Shown piece by piece: positions 35,109 through 47,015 of a stretch of 64,000 bases of DNA. The position numbers and the translations under genes were made by a program. Source of the stretch: Isoetes taiwanensis (taxonomy: Eukaryota; Streptophyta; Lycopodiopsida; Isoetales; Isoetaceae); contig JAJEKV010000054.1 in assembly GCA_021234155.1 (NCBI GenBank), forward strand, positions 2,027,468 through 2,091,467, in the 5' to 3' direction. Position 1 is the first letter of the stretch; every line of letters begins with the position of its first letter. The notes beneath the pieces were generated by a model. It ran no database searches. It was not told where the DNA came from and saw only the letters and a list, made by a program, of their open reading frames with translations.

Positions 35109-37228
35109 TTAGTAGCCCGCTTGCCGCTTGCCGAGAGATAAATGATTGGCAAGCTCAGGCATGTACTCCTGATGAAGAGTGTGGGTCTGAGTATGATCCG
35201 CTAGATATGGATTGTTATCCTGAAGCAACCATTGCACAGTGGGGTCACCCTGAAAGAGCTGGCGTGGCCCATTTCCGAAGTGTTCCTGTGTATCACCCAG
35301 ATAGAAATCATGAAATATGTAAGCCATGGGCTGAACAACTCTGAAGGTGATAAAGTCTGGATCGGCACAGTGGATGAGATCAAAGACCACAAGGGCACAG
35401 CATAACCCTTTGTCTTCAATGGAGAGTTCTGGCCAAATCCGAAGAAAATCTGCAGTGCTCAGGGGAATATCCACAGGTCCATCTGCCGCATGCCACTTCG
35501 AAAGGAAGAGGTGGCGGCGAGCAACCACATAATCGTGATAGCAGGAAGGAACTGGGAAGTCAACAGGCATTCTGTTAATAATGGCGGTATGGGCGTCAAG
35601 TTTTGCTTGAGCCTCATCAGCAGACTGAATAGCTTGCTGCAGCTGTTGTTCAAGATCACGGATCCGGTTGTCCTTTTCTAGCAGCAGGCGTGATTGGTCA
35701 CGGACCCGTTTCTGAGAAGTGTTGACCTGGGAGGAGGATTTCCCCGGAGTATTGAGACGAAGCACGGCAATCTCCGCGTCATCAAGAATCTTCTGTTTCT
35801 GCACCTCTGTAAGCTGATCTTGAAGAGAGGTGAGCTGAGAGGTCTGTGTAGAAAGCTGAGCCGTCAAGGAGGCAATTTGAGCGTCCCGCTCTGTAAGGTT
35901 TTGAACTTGAGTGCTGAAATTTTCACAAAGTTCGGAGTACAAGGCGTTGAGCTTGGCAATATCTGCGTCCTTGGTACCCAGGAGAGCTTCTGTGGACTTG
36001 TTGTGCTCCAATAAATTCTGAATTTTCGATTGAGCTGAGCTTTGTTGATCCGCAAGTTGGCTGACTTGATCTTGTGCACTTTTGAGAGATCAGTATGAGC
36101 ACGTAAGAGAGCTCAGGCTTGTCTTGAAGTTTGGCCTCCAAAGTTGCAACTTGGGCGTGGCGCGCTTGAAGGTCCCAGGTGTCTGCTCATCGAGGCCTCT
36201 AGTGCCCGTTGAACCCCGCTCATAAGAGCGTTTTGGGATTCTTGTAACTTGAGAGCAAAGCGGCTTGAGCATCCTGGCGTCATCGATACAACAACCGACG
36301 AGGGTGTTGTGGTGGTGGATTTAATTTGCCCACGGTTTGTGATGTTTGGGAAAGATGGTGTGAACCGGATGGTGTAGCGGAGGAGGAGACAAGTGACATG
36401 GGTGTCGCGGACTTTGGACATGACCGGTGGAAGAAGGGCGTGAAGTGCCAGCTTCGGTTAGTCGCTGGAAGGGACCGCCGAGTGGAATTATGAGAATTTT
36501 GTGGTGTGGGAGGGAAGTAATGACGGATGAGGGCTTGAAGGTGGCCTCCCCCACGAAACGAGAAATGGAAGTGGCACCCCGGCGGTCCACTTCTTGGAGA
36601 AGACGATAGAACATCAATTGGGGCCAATCGATGTGGTGGTTGGAGTGTATAGCGTTGATGGCCATGTTATAGAAAGGCTTATTGATATGGGTGTTCTTGA
36701 TAGAATACCCAAGGAACTTGGCGCTTACGTAAACTTAACAAAGGTTTCGTGAGGCTTGTCGATATTGGTCAGACGATGCACATTGGCATGATAAGGAGGT
36801 GCACCAAACTCAGTGACATCTAGATCCTGTATGGCAGACCATGATAAACAAGGGGTTTGCAAGGGAATATGAAATACCTCAGAAATCAAATGTTGAGTCA
36901 GCGAAATGGTGGTGCCATCAACCACAGTGGTGTATCCCTGCGGGCTGTTAACGATATTGGCGATGAACTGCTGCAGTTGGTCAGGATTGGGAGCCGGAAG
37001 TTCCATTTGAGAGAATTCGTAAAGCTTTTGTCGTTCAGCGACTTCTTTATTTGAGCCAACAAGGGCTTCACGGAAAGTGGGCGTCAAGAAGGATACAGAC
37101 GCAAAAAGAGCCGGATCCTTGGGAGCAGTAGCTTGAAGTGTAGAAAATCTTGGGGCAGCCATGGTAACGATTTGCAGAAACGAAGAGTGATTCAAAGGCG
37201 GAGGACGAAAGCCAAGCACGGAGGACAA
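35109..37228 (-). pseudogene. Extra ORF of Element 4 (after pol): globular domain plus coiled coil, frameshifted
   Basis: The minus strand is open from 37228 to 36725, continues in another frame to about 36580, is broken across a Pro/Ser/His-rich middle, and is open again from about 36045 to the stop at 35109. The first part (about 165 residues) has LPAPNPDQLQQFIANIV, VVDGTTISLTQHLISEVFHI and, after the shift, NMAINAIHSNHHIDWPQLMF. This layout recalls the ORF1/plant transposon-protein domain of Athila-type elements. The last 300 residues begin with about 150 residues of heptad-like coiled coil (LTAQLSTQTSQLTSLQDQL, RIRDLEQQLQQAIQSADEAQ), then a globular end with SIEDKGLCCALVVFDLIHC. No signal peptide or membrane segment is seen, which argues against an envelope protein. 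Function unknown. Confidence 0.6.
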
Positions 37229-37626
37229 AGGCGCAGAGGAACGAAAAGGTTTTAGGGGTTAATAACCGAGGCTTAAGAGGTATGAAGAGAGTGAAACTGG
37301 AGCCGTTGATGGTGCCAGGTGTCGAAAGATGCCAAGGAATGTATTGAGAGGCAAAAATTTGGCTAAGTCCCCGAAAATCGTAAGGGAGAAGCAATGAACG
37401 GTGAGGATGAGACGTGAGAGAAGGATTGGATGTGACAGGTGGCCAAAGGACACATATTAATTGTTGACGGGTATGAAAAGAAGCAAGGGCATTTAATGCA
37501 GGCAACTCGAAGTGGGATATCATGAAAACGAATGTGTCAGAGAGTACCCTGGCTAGATTTGCGGCGGGAGAAAAGATTCTCAGTTTAGAAAGAGCCTTGC
37601 ATTGCAAACACGTTGGCGAATTTCTG

Positions 37627-37669
37627 ATTGGTCCACGTCGACAAGGAGTTCCTCAGTTGGCTATATAAG
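37627..37669 (+). promoter_or_regulatory. Possible promoter antisense to Element 4 (CCAAT and TATA boxes)
   Basis: On the plus strand ATTGG (inverse CCAAT, 37627-37631) is followed 30 bp later by TATATAAG (37662-37669), with an ATG at 37698. Confidence 0.4.
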
Positions 37670-37697
37670 ACAAACCGGGAGTAAACGAAGGCATCCG

Positions 37698-37988
37698 ATG
37701 GCGCTCAGCATGGCTGCTGCTGGTTTGAACGAGGACTGCACTATGCGAACCGGGGAGTGGATTACCCGCAAGATGAATTGTGCGGACCTCTGGCTGCCAC
37801 AATCGTGGCGTGAGAATGGGCGGCTGGTGTGCAGGCCGATGGTGAACATCCCGACCCGAAGACCAACGGGATGGAGGTGGTTCTGCACCTTCGCTGGGAT
37901 CCTGAGCAGAACCTCTACCACCTCCTGCGCATCACCTCTGCTCCAAACCCGGAGTAGAGGGTTTTTCTTCTTAGGACTTAGTAGATAG
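37698..37988 (+). CDS. Possible small antisense ORF in Element 4 (96 codons)
   Basis: It begins with ATG 29 bp after a TATATAAG box and ends TAG at 37988. The product is basic and rich in W, R and C, starts MALSMAAAGLNEDC, and matches no family I know. Additional antisense ORFs with their own promoter are known in some Tat-type gypsy elements. The frame could still be chance, since this GC-rich area is open in more than one frame. Confidence 0.25.
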   Translation: MALSMAAAGLNEDCTMRTGEWITRKMNCADLWLPQSWRENGRLVCRPMVNIPTRRPTGWRWFCTFAGILSRTSTTSCASPLLQTRSRGFFFLGLSR

Positions 37989-38051
37989 GGCTCTGAGCCC
38001 GTTTTTGTATATAGGGCAGTGCCCATAGCGGAAATAGCTGGGCTGCGCCCA
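37988..38051. other. Three consecutive short GC hairpins
   Basis: GGGCTCTGAGCCC (37988-38000), GGGCAGTGCCC (38014-38024) and GGGCTGCGCCC (38040-38050) follow one another within 63 bp. They directly follow the stop of the antisense ORF and precede an AT-rich stretch (actataatataatatg). Confidence 0.6.
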
Positions 38052-38098
38052 CATTTTGTAAAAAATCTCCACTATAATATAATATGCCGCCTTTCTAG

Positions 38099-41000
38099 TC
38101 ACTTTCTGTGGTGTTTGCTTCTTGAATCATGTCTGTTTGTTGAATTTCGCTTTACGTGGTGATGAAATGTTTTGAGACGAAAACCATTAACCAAGGTAGG
38201 TAATGGAGTGCCATCTAACTCTGCCAGTTGGAAAACGCTTGGTCTAACCACTTGAACAATTTGATAAGGGCCAAGCCAACGAAACTTGAGTTTACCCGGA
38301 AAATTTTTGTACCTGGAATCATAAAGAAGAACCAAATCGCCTTCTTTAAATGTTTTCGCCTTCGGGACGTTTGTCATGTAAAGATTTTTGCAACCGTTGT
38401 CCATGAAGAACACGAATATAAGCATCCTTCGAAGTTCATCCAACTGTTCTAATTGATAGACCCTTTCTTTGAGTGCGCAGTGGATTATGAGCAAAGAGTG
38501 AGTTGAAAACGGAGTGTGGGAAGAATGTATTCAAGCGGCATGAGAGCTTTCGACCATAAACCAATTTAAAAGGAGTGTGACCCGGTAGCAATCTTGAAAC
38601 AAGTATTGTAGGCCCAAAGAAACGAGGGAAGTTTTGTTTGCGGTCACGTGCGCGGGAAGCGTCACAAATTTTCTTGAGAATGGTGACGAGTTTTGTTGGT
38701 GCTTTACGCCAAACCATTACCTTGAGGATAGTAAGGTGTGCTCTTGTGATGATGTATCGGGAGATAATCCGTCTCCTCCTTGATAGTATGATTGATGAAA
38801 TGTACACCACGATCACCGACCAGCCCGGTAAGGGCAGCGAATCGCGTGATAATTTGTTGATAGAGGACCCTAGCCGTGTTTCTTTGCGGTGTTGTCCGGA
38901 AGTGCACAAGCTTCCGCCCATTTGGTAGCGTAGTCGGTGAGAACTGAATGTAGCGCACGCGGGTGTGCCGTATGGGGAGGATCTATAGGTCCCACAAAGT
39001 CCATTCCCCATTTGGCGGAAGGGAAGTGGGCGTGGCGGCCGGCGTCAAGGGAAGCGCCGCGGGCCGTGGGGGCGTCCCACCGGCCCGGCAAGCGTCACCG
39101 CGGCGGGCGTGGGCGTGAGCATCTTTGAAGAGCGTGGGCCAATAATACCCGGCTAGAAGGATTTTGCGTGCGTGGTGTCACCATGAAAATGACCACCACC
39201 TAGCCCTTGATGAGCTTCTCGAACAATATCCGGAACTTCATGAGGTAGAACACGCCGGCGTCGAAGGATGGTGTCCTTACCCTTTTGTAGAGATGTCCCG
39301 CAACCATGGTGTAGTCACCGGACCTCGCGGAGGAAATTGATGGCGACGGGATTGTCGCTTGGCGGAGAGAGCGCCTCGATCTTCGGTGGAAGAGCACCGT
39401 GAGAAGGTGCTGCTGGAAAATCATGGAACCAATGTGGTGTTGCCGTGACTAAAAAAAGAGCCGAGCATCGGGAAAGGCGTCCCGAGACTCGGTTGAGGGA
39501 TCATCGTGTGGATGCGTGAAAGATAATCCGGGGCGACATGAGATTTGCCCGGCCTTATGAACAATTTCAAAAGGAGCAAATTCTTGGAGAAGAAGGACCT
39601 AACGAAAGCAATGCGCCCGTGGGCGTGGACTTGTTGATCAAATAAAGGAGTGCTTGGTGGTCCACAAAGAACTTGATTTGACTGCCCAAAAGGTAGTGAC
39701 GGAAGCGTTGGACACAGAAAATGAGACCCAAAGCTTCACGCTCTGTGGCAGAATAGTTGCGCTCAGCAGAATTGAGTTTTCTGCTGGCGTAGCGATTTGG
39801 TTTGTCAGTGTGCGCATCATATTCTTGAGAAAGAACAGCTCCAATAGCAAACGCCGAGACATCTACATGAACATGAAAGGGCTTGTCCCATTGAGGAGGA
39901 ACAAGAACCGGCCCACGAGTAAGTAAAAGCTTCAGCTGTTGAAGCAAAGATCCGCTGGGAATTCCAAGCCCGGTGGATTAATCACCCCCGTGAGTTTATG
40001 AATGGGATCGCAATGGGCTGCTAGTCGGTATGAAGGTGGAGTAATAATTGACCTTACCCAGGAAAGAGCGTGTCTCCTTGATATTGGCTGGTGCTTGAGC
40101 CTTGAGCACACAACTGATTTTGGCAGGATCTGTGGTGATACCTGCTTTGCTGACAACATGGCCTAACAGAACACCAGAGGTGACGCAAAAGGTGCATTTC
40201 TCAGGATTGAGACTAATGCCGGACTCATCACATTTCTGGAAGACGAGTTCCAATTTATCCAAATGGTCAGCCATGGAACTGTAGGCAGAGAAGTCATCTT
40301 GAAAAATTTGCAAGAAGGGATTTTCCTTCATGAAATCATGAAAAACTGAGAGCATGATGCGTTGAAACGTTGATGGAGAGTTTGATAATCCAAAAGGAAC
40401 CACCTTGTAGGCAAAAGTGCCCCACGGGGTGGTGAAAGTAGTCTTGAGTTGATCAGATTCTTTGATTGAGATCTGATTGTAGCCAGAAAAACCATCCATG
40501 AAGGAGTACATCTCATGTCCGACCACTTCTTTCGTAACCCGGTGCGTGAAGGAAGTGGAAAATGATCACGCTCCGCGGGCTCGATTGAGTTTAGGTAGTC
40601 CACCACCGACGCGGATCTTACCATTGTGTTTGAGGGCAATGACGATGGGGCTCACCCATTCGAGAATGTTTGACCTCATAGATCAAACGCAAACCAAGGA
40701 GTTTGTCAATTTCCGCCTTGACGCGATCACGGTAATTAGGGGTTGAGCCGGTAATCGCCGTTGCTAAACCGGGTCGCGGCATCGATTTGGTAGGAATGGT
40801 GAGTTCCCCAAGCTTTTGTTGATTCCTCAAGATCTCTGTAACTCCGGCGAAAATGTGTTTGAATTTTTTTGAAATTTGACTTGGCCCCCGGTTACGATGC
40901 GATAAGGGGCCGGAAGATTTGCAAGCAATGCGACAGGGTTGATTGTTGCCCACGCCCACGATCTCGACTTCGGAGTCCGAATATGGGGTATTACTTCAGT

Positions 41001-43917
41001 ATCTGGACAATGTGTGCAGGAGGTTGGAGCATAACGGATGCGTGGCACTTTGGCGTGGTGAAAAAGAGGGGTTGCCGGCCATCCAGCCAGAGGTTGCTTC
41101 ACATGATGGCGTGTACATCAACAGGGAGTTGCGCAGGAGGTTCAAGATCCGAAAAGTGATCAACACGTTGGATTCGATTGCAAGGAGCCGTAAGGGTCAA
41201 GCAAAGCAGCCCACACCTGGTCCCGATCAAGAGTCATTTCTCCCCAAGGATCAAGATATTCGGGTAGGATGACAGAGGCGGATTTCGCGGTGGAGCCCGA
41301 ACTTGATAAATATTTTGAGCTTCTTGAGAATGCTGCGGTGCGAGAGAGAGGGTTCCGTGATGTTCAGCGTAAATGATCCCGCCTCGCTTGCAAGTCCATG
41401 GTGGCATTGAGATGACCATCGCTGATGACTAAGCGGGTAAAAGGGGCCCAAAGAATGGATACTCTTGGCCTCGGCGGAGAAAAGGTCTGCACGACCAACA
41501 TTTCATAGTCACCGGATCTTCGCCTTTCCACACTCCAAATTCCATGGGGAAGCGGAGATCACCTATGTTGATGTGAAGAAGAGGTGTGACGCCTTGAGGT
41601 CTCGTGGATATGGCCATTAGCCAACTTGATGTCATATGGGGCACCTAAAGAGTTGTGTGATGCCCATTTGTTTGGCGGAGTTTATCCGTGATGAGATTGA
41701 CTGCGCTACCTCCATCTATTTGAACATGGTTGACTTGTCGATTACCCACCGTGGCATGGACGTGGGTGTAGAGGTAGCCACAGCCCCAACTAGAACAAAT
41801 CCGGGAGTGGTAACCGGTCCTTGAGAGCGGGATGAAGTTTCAAAATGGTTGCCAAGCTTAAAGGAATCTTGATCTTGGCTAGCTCCTCTTGGAGTTCTAG
41901 AGGCACATGAGAAAAAGGATCTGCTGGTTTCCGGTGCCGGAGTGCGTGGTAGTGAAGCAAAGAACTTCTTTGAGTAAGTCAACCCTCCGCAGCAATATTG
42001 GGATACGCCCCGAGAGCGAGGAGGCCTGAGATGTGGAAGGTGTATCTTGTCTTTGTTGAGCTCGTGGTGGTGGCATGAACATTTGCCAATGTGCGGCCTT
42101 CAAGAGGCTTGCATGAGGTTCAAAATGCTTTGGCGAACTTTTGGCATGACATGTGGCATGAGCTTCTCCAAGTCGGTGCAAAGTGAACCTTTTTTCGTCC
42201 CTCATGAGGAATGGTGTCAACCGCAAAGGCGGGTTGCGTGCCATTCGAATAATGGTCAAGGGACGTGATGCCTTGGTCCGGCGTGAAACTAAACCAACCC
42301 AATTTGTGGTGGACTGGAGGATTAAGTGCCCGAAAAATTTCCTCTTGTGCTTGTTGATCCGGTGAGGTTGATTCTTTGGAGCTGGTTGATAGCGTGATTG
42401 CCGAGGTGCTCTTGGTGGCTTCTTAAGAACGGGTCTCGGGCCTTGTTTGCCATTAGCAATCCAGAGTTGGTAAGCCGTGAGGCGGACCGATGTGGTCCGA
42501 TTTGTGCCGTGAAGCATGCACGAACTTGTGGAAGTTGAGGACACGCCGTGGTGGTATGACCCCATTCTTGGCGGTGATAACACCGAAGCTTTAGAAGGAT
42601 CAAAAGGAGGGCGTGGGTTGGATCCCCGTTGTTGCTCCCTTCTTCGATAGAGTTGAGTGGGTTGCACGAAGTGGTGGTCAGCCGATAAAAGCGATTGTTC
42701 TTTGAGGTGTGGTTTGCACTTGATAAACCATTTTGTTGCGGATCCGCGGTGTGGGATGAGTGCGAAGTGCACTCTTCCGCGGCATGATTGCACATGTTGC
42801 ATCGCTTTTGCAATGGGCGGACCATTGGTGGAGTTGCACTCATTTGCCAAATGGCCTTGGTATTTGCAAATATGGCACCGTGATCCGATCGCTACTGTGG
42901 AGTAGCGTGTTGAGGCTGAAACGGCCGTCTGTGGAACCATGACAGGTGGAATGAACAGGAGCTCTTGAAGAGCCCGCCTCGGAGGAAACATTGATCGAAA
43001 GTGATTGACAAGGTCGATAGCCCGCTCCAAAGTCTTGGGACGGTGGTATTCATCATGAGTCAAATAGCCGGAGGAAGTCCTTGGAGAAACCGGACCAAAA
43101 TGCGGCTCGGTGTGGGGTACTCCTTGAGCTTACTTAGCGAGAATGTGAAGTCGATCCGCAAAATCCCGGCACTCGTGGGCTCTTGTTGAAGTTCATTGAG
43201 TTGCTTGAGATGAAGTTGATCATCATCCGTGGTCCCATAATGAGACGTAAAAGCGGTTCGCATTTCGACCAGATCTTGTTTCCAATGGCTTTTGTTGGAC
43301 ATGAGCCATTGATGAGGAGAGCCAATGCAGGTGGTGGAAAAGATGTGGAATTTCAGTTGAGGTTGCGCATGACCATTTAGGACAGCTAGAGCCTCAAATT
43401 CTTCCATGTGGGCCTCGAGCACTTTGGTCTAAGGGTTTGCCTTCGTGTTGCCAAAGGTGGGATAAGTCGGGTTTCAAAGTCCGAAAGGTAGATGTGAAAG
43501 TCTGCTGGGCTGGACAGAACAAAGATAGTGAGGATATTGAGGTTGAGTTGAATGTGGCATGGTGCCCAAGGACCCCGATGAAGGGGTGATCATGCGGTTG
43601 AGGAACCGGGTTGCCGGAGCATTGGCTTTGAGATCGGGTAAGGTTGTAAACGTGAAGGGCAAAGGGGAAATGTAGGGAAAGGATATTCCCGGTAGGCTAG
43701 AAAAAGAGACGGTGGATATCCTTGCCCACCCGGGAGATGATGGTTGTGAAGGAAGAGGCGTATGGCCCCAAGAATGATGGATGTAGGCATGTTCAGGGTA
43801 TGAAAGTACGGGTTGAGAAGGTTGAGCCCGATAGGGCTCCCCGGATAGTGATGAGGTGGATCGAGGTTGTGAGCAATGTTTGCACGCTTTGGGGCGGGGA
43901 ACCGGACAGACAGACAC
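38099..43917 (-). pseudogene. Ty3/gypsy gag-pol polyprotein of Element 4 (frameshifted)
   Basis: A Pro/Ser-rich N-terminal part (about 43900-43480) is followed by a retrotransposon gag domain at 43422-43060 (HMEEFEALAVLNGHAQ, MRTAFTSHYGTTDDDQLHL, FLQGLPPAI). A CCHC knuckle CHICKYQGHLANEC is at about 42836-42880. The protease active site QIDGGSAVNLIT is near 41700-41725, with DGG in place of D[ST]G. RT includes YSFMDGFSGYNQI, VVPFGLSNSPSTFQRIM and FQDDFSAYS (usually Y.DD) at 40526-39996. RNase H is at about 39900-39620 (HVDVSAFAIGAVLSQE, YSATEREALGLI, FFVDHQALLYLI). The integrase zinc finger and core run from about 39250 to 38710 (WGMDFVGPI, LTDYATKWAEA, GDRGVHFIN, STPYYPQGNGLA), with the integrase C-terminus at about 38360-38160. 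Each block is clean but separated from the next by frame breaks. Confidence 0.9.
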
Positions 43918-44115
43918 GAGGGGTTGGTGGCGCCGACCGAGCCCTAGACCAAGATGGCCTCTATGTCATAAGCAGATCCATACATGTCGTAACAGCTTTC
44001 TACCGATGGCGCCCAAGTTTAGAGGCCGTTCGAGAAAGGAGTTCTTCGGCGGAAATTTTTTACGTACATGGCGATGTAAGAAAGTAGGATGGAATCGACC
44101 CGGATCGGCCGCATG

Positions 44116-44669
44116 TGTTTGGGGTCGGGTTCGAACTCTCGAAGAAAACTGACCTCCGTGAGGACCCGTGGATCTAACAGAGAGTCCGGGGACTATGTCG
44201 CGGGATTTGCAAGAAGAGAAGAAGAAGAAGAAAACAGAACAAATGAGAGGAAAATGATAAGCTTCCTTGATATCAATGATGAACATACATGAGCTCTCGC
44301 AATAGAGAGAAAAACTGAAAGGAGACAAGACTCAAAACTCATCCAGAGCTCATGTGCGAGCTCTAGTCATATATATAGTACAATGGCCTTGGGCCCAATG
44401 TAGACACTCTGACTGATCTCGGTGCCGACTCCTGGAAGGAGGCCTGATTTGCAGGAATGTGGGCGGTGCCTCTTGAAGTGCCTAGAATCATGCTGACGCG
44501 TCGTCACTTGTCTGAGCGGCGCCTCTTGATAGGCTTTGACTGCGTGGTCTGCTGCTTGGTCTTCTGCTGAGCCTTTGATGGCTGACCCGTGGCTGACTGA
44601 GGATCCTTGAGCTTGACCTGGTCTGTCGTATGCATGAATAGTCCTGTACCAGGAGGCACAGGACTAACA
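44116..44669 (-). repeat. 5' LTR of Element 4 (554 bp)
   Basis: Direct repeat of 33606-34174 with the same termini. On the minus strand the TATA-like ctatatatatg at 44369-44378 would start the genomic transcript. Confidence 0.9.
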
Positions 44670-44674
44670 AGGAC
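44670..44674. repeat. Target site duplication AGGAC of Element 4 (right)
   Basis: Matches 33601-33605 exactly. Confidence 0.9.
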
Positions 44675-45320
44675 AGAGGTAACAAGATTTCTGAGTACTC
44701 TATCTAATTGTGGCTATGGATGATACAACCTAGTGGTTGCTTGCGATTCTGACTGTGGCTTGAAGTTCACGAGATGATGGTGAGACGGAGTCACGGGTGC
44801 AGTTCTCAAACAGGAAGATCATCGAGTTCTGAATCAAAACATTTGGACAAATAATGCCTTTGACATCTGGACCTCTAGTCAGGCCTTCTTTCCTTTGAAC
44901 AACATGGCAGATAAAATCATGGTGACCACTGAAAAGAAGGGTCTGATGTAGAGGGACAGATGTCATTGGGATTAGCGGCCCAAGCGTGGAGGGGTTCATC
45001 ACTCATCATGTGATTGATGAGTAAAAGCATCGAGACTTCCCAATCTTTCTTTCCCCTCTTTGGGCAATGTAGCTTAGTTTACATTCCAAGTTCCATTGTT
45101 CAAGCAGATGGTGGTTCTTGTCATGCTATAGGCCACTATGTATGAACAATACAGTCGATCATGGGCCTTGTGAACCTTCCTTGACCACCGCATCTTCTAG
45201 ACTGATCTGTGATTGTTTCAACCCTTCACATGCAAAGATTTTTTTGGAGCAAGATTCTGTAGCACGCAAAGGGAGAAACCACAACAGAAGTCAATAAGGT
45301 GCGGTGGTTTCAAAGGGAGG
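44675..45320. other. Unassigned sequence right of Element 4
   Basis: Continuation of the locus broken by Element 4. A minus frame is open at 45002-44730 (90 codons) without a recognisable motif. Confidence 0.3.
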
Positions 45321-45590
45321 TTCTCAAGGCACTCAGGTTGAATGTTGAACCCGAATATCACTTGTGGATCATGTATACTGTGAACCTTTCTTAACGAGAG
45401 AGTACATCGTAATCATCAACAGTGGATCATGCCCTTTTGCGAGACTTCGTCTCCATCAAAATCGGCTCGACCGGTCCGTGGCTGTTTCGCCCCTTGGCCT
45501 GTGGCATGCGAAGGGGCAATCAGCAAAGGAAGTCAAGCCGGTTTTGATGAGGGGTGAAGTCTCTCAAGGCACTCAGGTCGACTGAGGGTG
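45321..45590. repeat. Repeat copy A with covarying stem
   Basis: It shares ggttgaatgttgaacccgaatatcac and gtggctgttt.gccccttgg with copy B at 47016-47300. Arms CATCAAAATCGGCTCGAC (45454-45471) and GTCAAGCCGGTTTTGATG (45532-45549) pair at 16 of 18 positions, plus one wobble, around a 60-nt loop. Confidence 0.7.
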
Positions 45591-45714
45591 GTGATGATTG
45601 GGATGAGATACGTTCTCAAGGCTTAACATCGTTCCATCCACTGGATAGGTAAAGCATAACTCTAGTACACCAAAAGCGTATTTGAATGCCATCAGAACCT
45701 ATAATCTGTACCTC

Positions 45715-45814
45715 CATTCCTTTGGGTGGCACCTGCCATGTAAACCCATTAGGTATTCAGAGCATGTGCCACCCAAAGGAATGCCACGGTTCTATTGCGA
45801 CAGCAATAGAACCG
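45715..45814. other. Two adjacent strong hairpins
   Basis: CATTCCTTTGGGTGGCAC (45715-45732) pairs perfectly with 45766-45783 over 18 bp. Directly after it CGGTTCTATTGC and GCAATAGAACCG (45787-45798, 45803-45814) form a perfect 12-bp stem with a GACA loop. Confidence 0.85.
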
Positions 45815-46024
45815 ACATTCCTTGGATGGGGACGTCCCTTTGTCACTCCTTCTATTTATTCAGCCTCTCTTCATTGTTCTATCATCGGCGTTCTCTTGAG
45901 CTAAATTTCTCCTTCTTCTCTATCCTATCAGTTCTCACCCTCCCTCCCGTGATGGTTATTTGCATTTGATCATGTTCGTTATTTCTTTTTCTTTCTATGT
46001 CCTTTAAATGTGCATTCTTTATGT

Positions 46025-46519
46025 CCTCAGCATGGCTTTGTAGCCTCTGAGGCGTACTTATTAGTTTACTTTGTGTGCGTGTCAATACATGTCAAGTGAA
46101 AATTTCCGGCCTGCCTCTCCCTTCTTCAGCTTGTTTTTTCATATAATTTTTTGTGGGTTCGTGTTCAGTCTATGGTGTGGCTTAGTGGCCTTCTATTCTT
46201 GTGATATCTCTCTTTCTCAACACCACATTGTAGCCTTCAAGACAGCCGCTTTGTAGCCTTCAAGACAGTATTTTATTTATTCATTCATGTTTTCTCTCGG
46301 TGTGGCATTGTAGCCTCTGAATCAATATTTATTATTCATGTTTTCTCTCGGCGTGGCGCTGTTGCCTCCGAGATCATATTTGTTCTTTTTTCTCGGCGTG
46401 GCGCTGTAGCCTCCGAGGCAGCACTAATCGGTTGTTTTTTCCCGCGATGGTGATTCCGTGGACGGTTCCCGATTGGTCGGCTGTTGTTTCTTTCTCGGCG
46501 TGGCCCTGGAGCCTCCGAG
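46025..46519. repeat. Array of CTCGGCGTGGCGCTGTAGCC-type stem repeats
   Basis: About seven copies of a ~26-bp unit whose ends pair (CTCGG...CCGAG), at about 46025-46052, 46216-46245, 46246-46268, 46296-46320, 46347-46372, 46392-46417 and 46494-46519. Spacers are 20-165 bp of T-rich sequence. Copy one keeps a stem with different bases (CCTCAG/CTGAGG). Confidence 0.75.
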
Positions 46520-47015
46520 TCTCCTTGCCTACGGCATCTAACTCATTGACGGGTTATTTTTTCTTTCAGCCTTGACTTTGCAGGATTTTTTAAGGTCTTA
46601 TGGTTGCCGAGTGCAGGGGGTCATGCTTCAACTATTTGCTTGGGTTTTCCTCAAAAACCTAAGAAGGCGCTATTCTTCTTTCCGATGAGGAGCAGTCACC
46701 AGGTCGTCTCACCTTTGCATCGACCAATTGGCGGAGTAAAACCATCTTTTATGTTGTATTCTTCAGTATCATCATGCTCTCGATGATTGTCTAGTTTCGG
46801 AGCATTTAAAGTTCACATTCTCGAACTTATCTATCCCTAGTGAGGGTTCCGTTTGTACTCAATGTTTTACAAAGCTCAATGAGTACAGATTATAGGTCCT
46901 GATGGCATTCAAATGCCAATTTGGCGTACCGGAGTTACGCCTTACCTATCAAGTGGATGGGACGATGTTAAGCATTATTATGGTATAGAACTAATGGACC
47001 TTCTCAGTTTTGACG

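Larger units (their letters stand above)
33606..44669 (-). mobile_element. Element 4: Ty3/gypsy retrotransposon with an extra ORF after pol
   Basis: It has two direct LTRs, a 5-bp duplication AGGAC and a 9.9 kb interior with gag-pol on the minus strand. There is no chromodomain. RT has YSFMDGFSGYNQI and the integrase end has DLVLLYDSR.KNFPGKLKFR, both typical of the non-chromovirus plant lineages (Tat/Athila side). A further sense ORF lies between pol and the 3' LTR. I could not identify the primer binding site with confidence. Confidence 0.9.
45621..46973. mobile_element. 1.35 kb element with ~91-bp terminal inverted repeats
   Basis: 45621-45711 (GCTTAACATCGTTCCATCCA...) is repeated in reverse at 46883-46973 at roughly 85% identity. 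It separates repeat copies A and B. There is no coding capacity of note. It carries two hairpins next to the left repeat and a palindromic repeat array (46025-46519). No target duplication was found. A MULE-type or foldback element is possible. Confidence 0.7.

Noticed and set aside
35109-37228. Retroviral envelope gene
   Set aside because: Position fits, but no signal peptide, transmembrane segment or cleavage site is visible.
44018-44035. Primer binding site TGGGCGCCATCGG of Element 4
   Set aside because: It lies about 80-100 bp inside the LTR end fixed by the AGGAC duplication, too far for a PBS.
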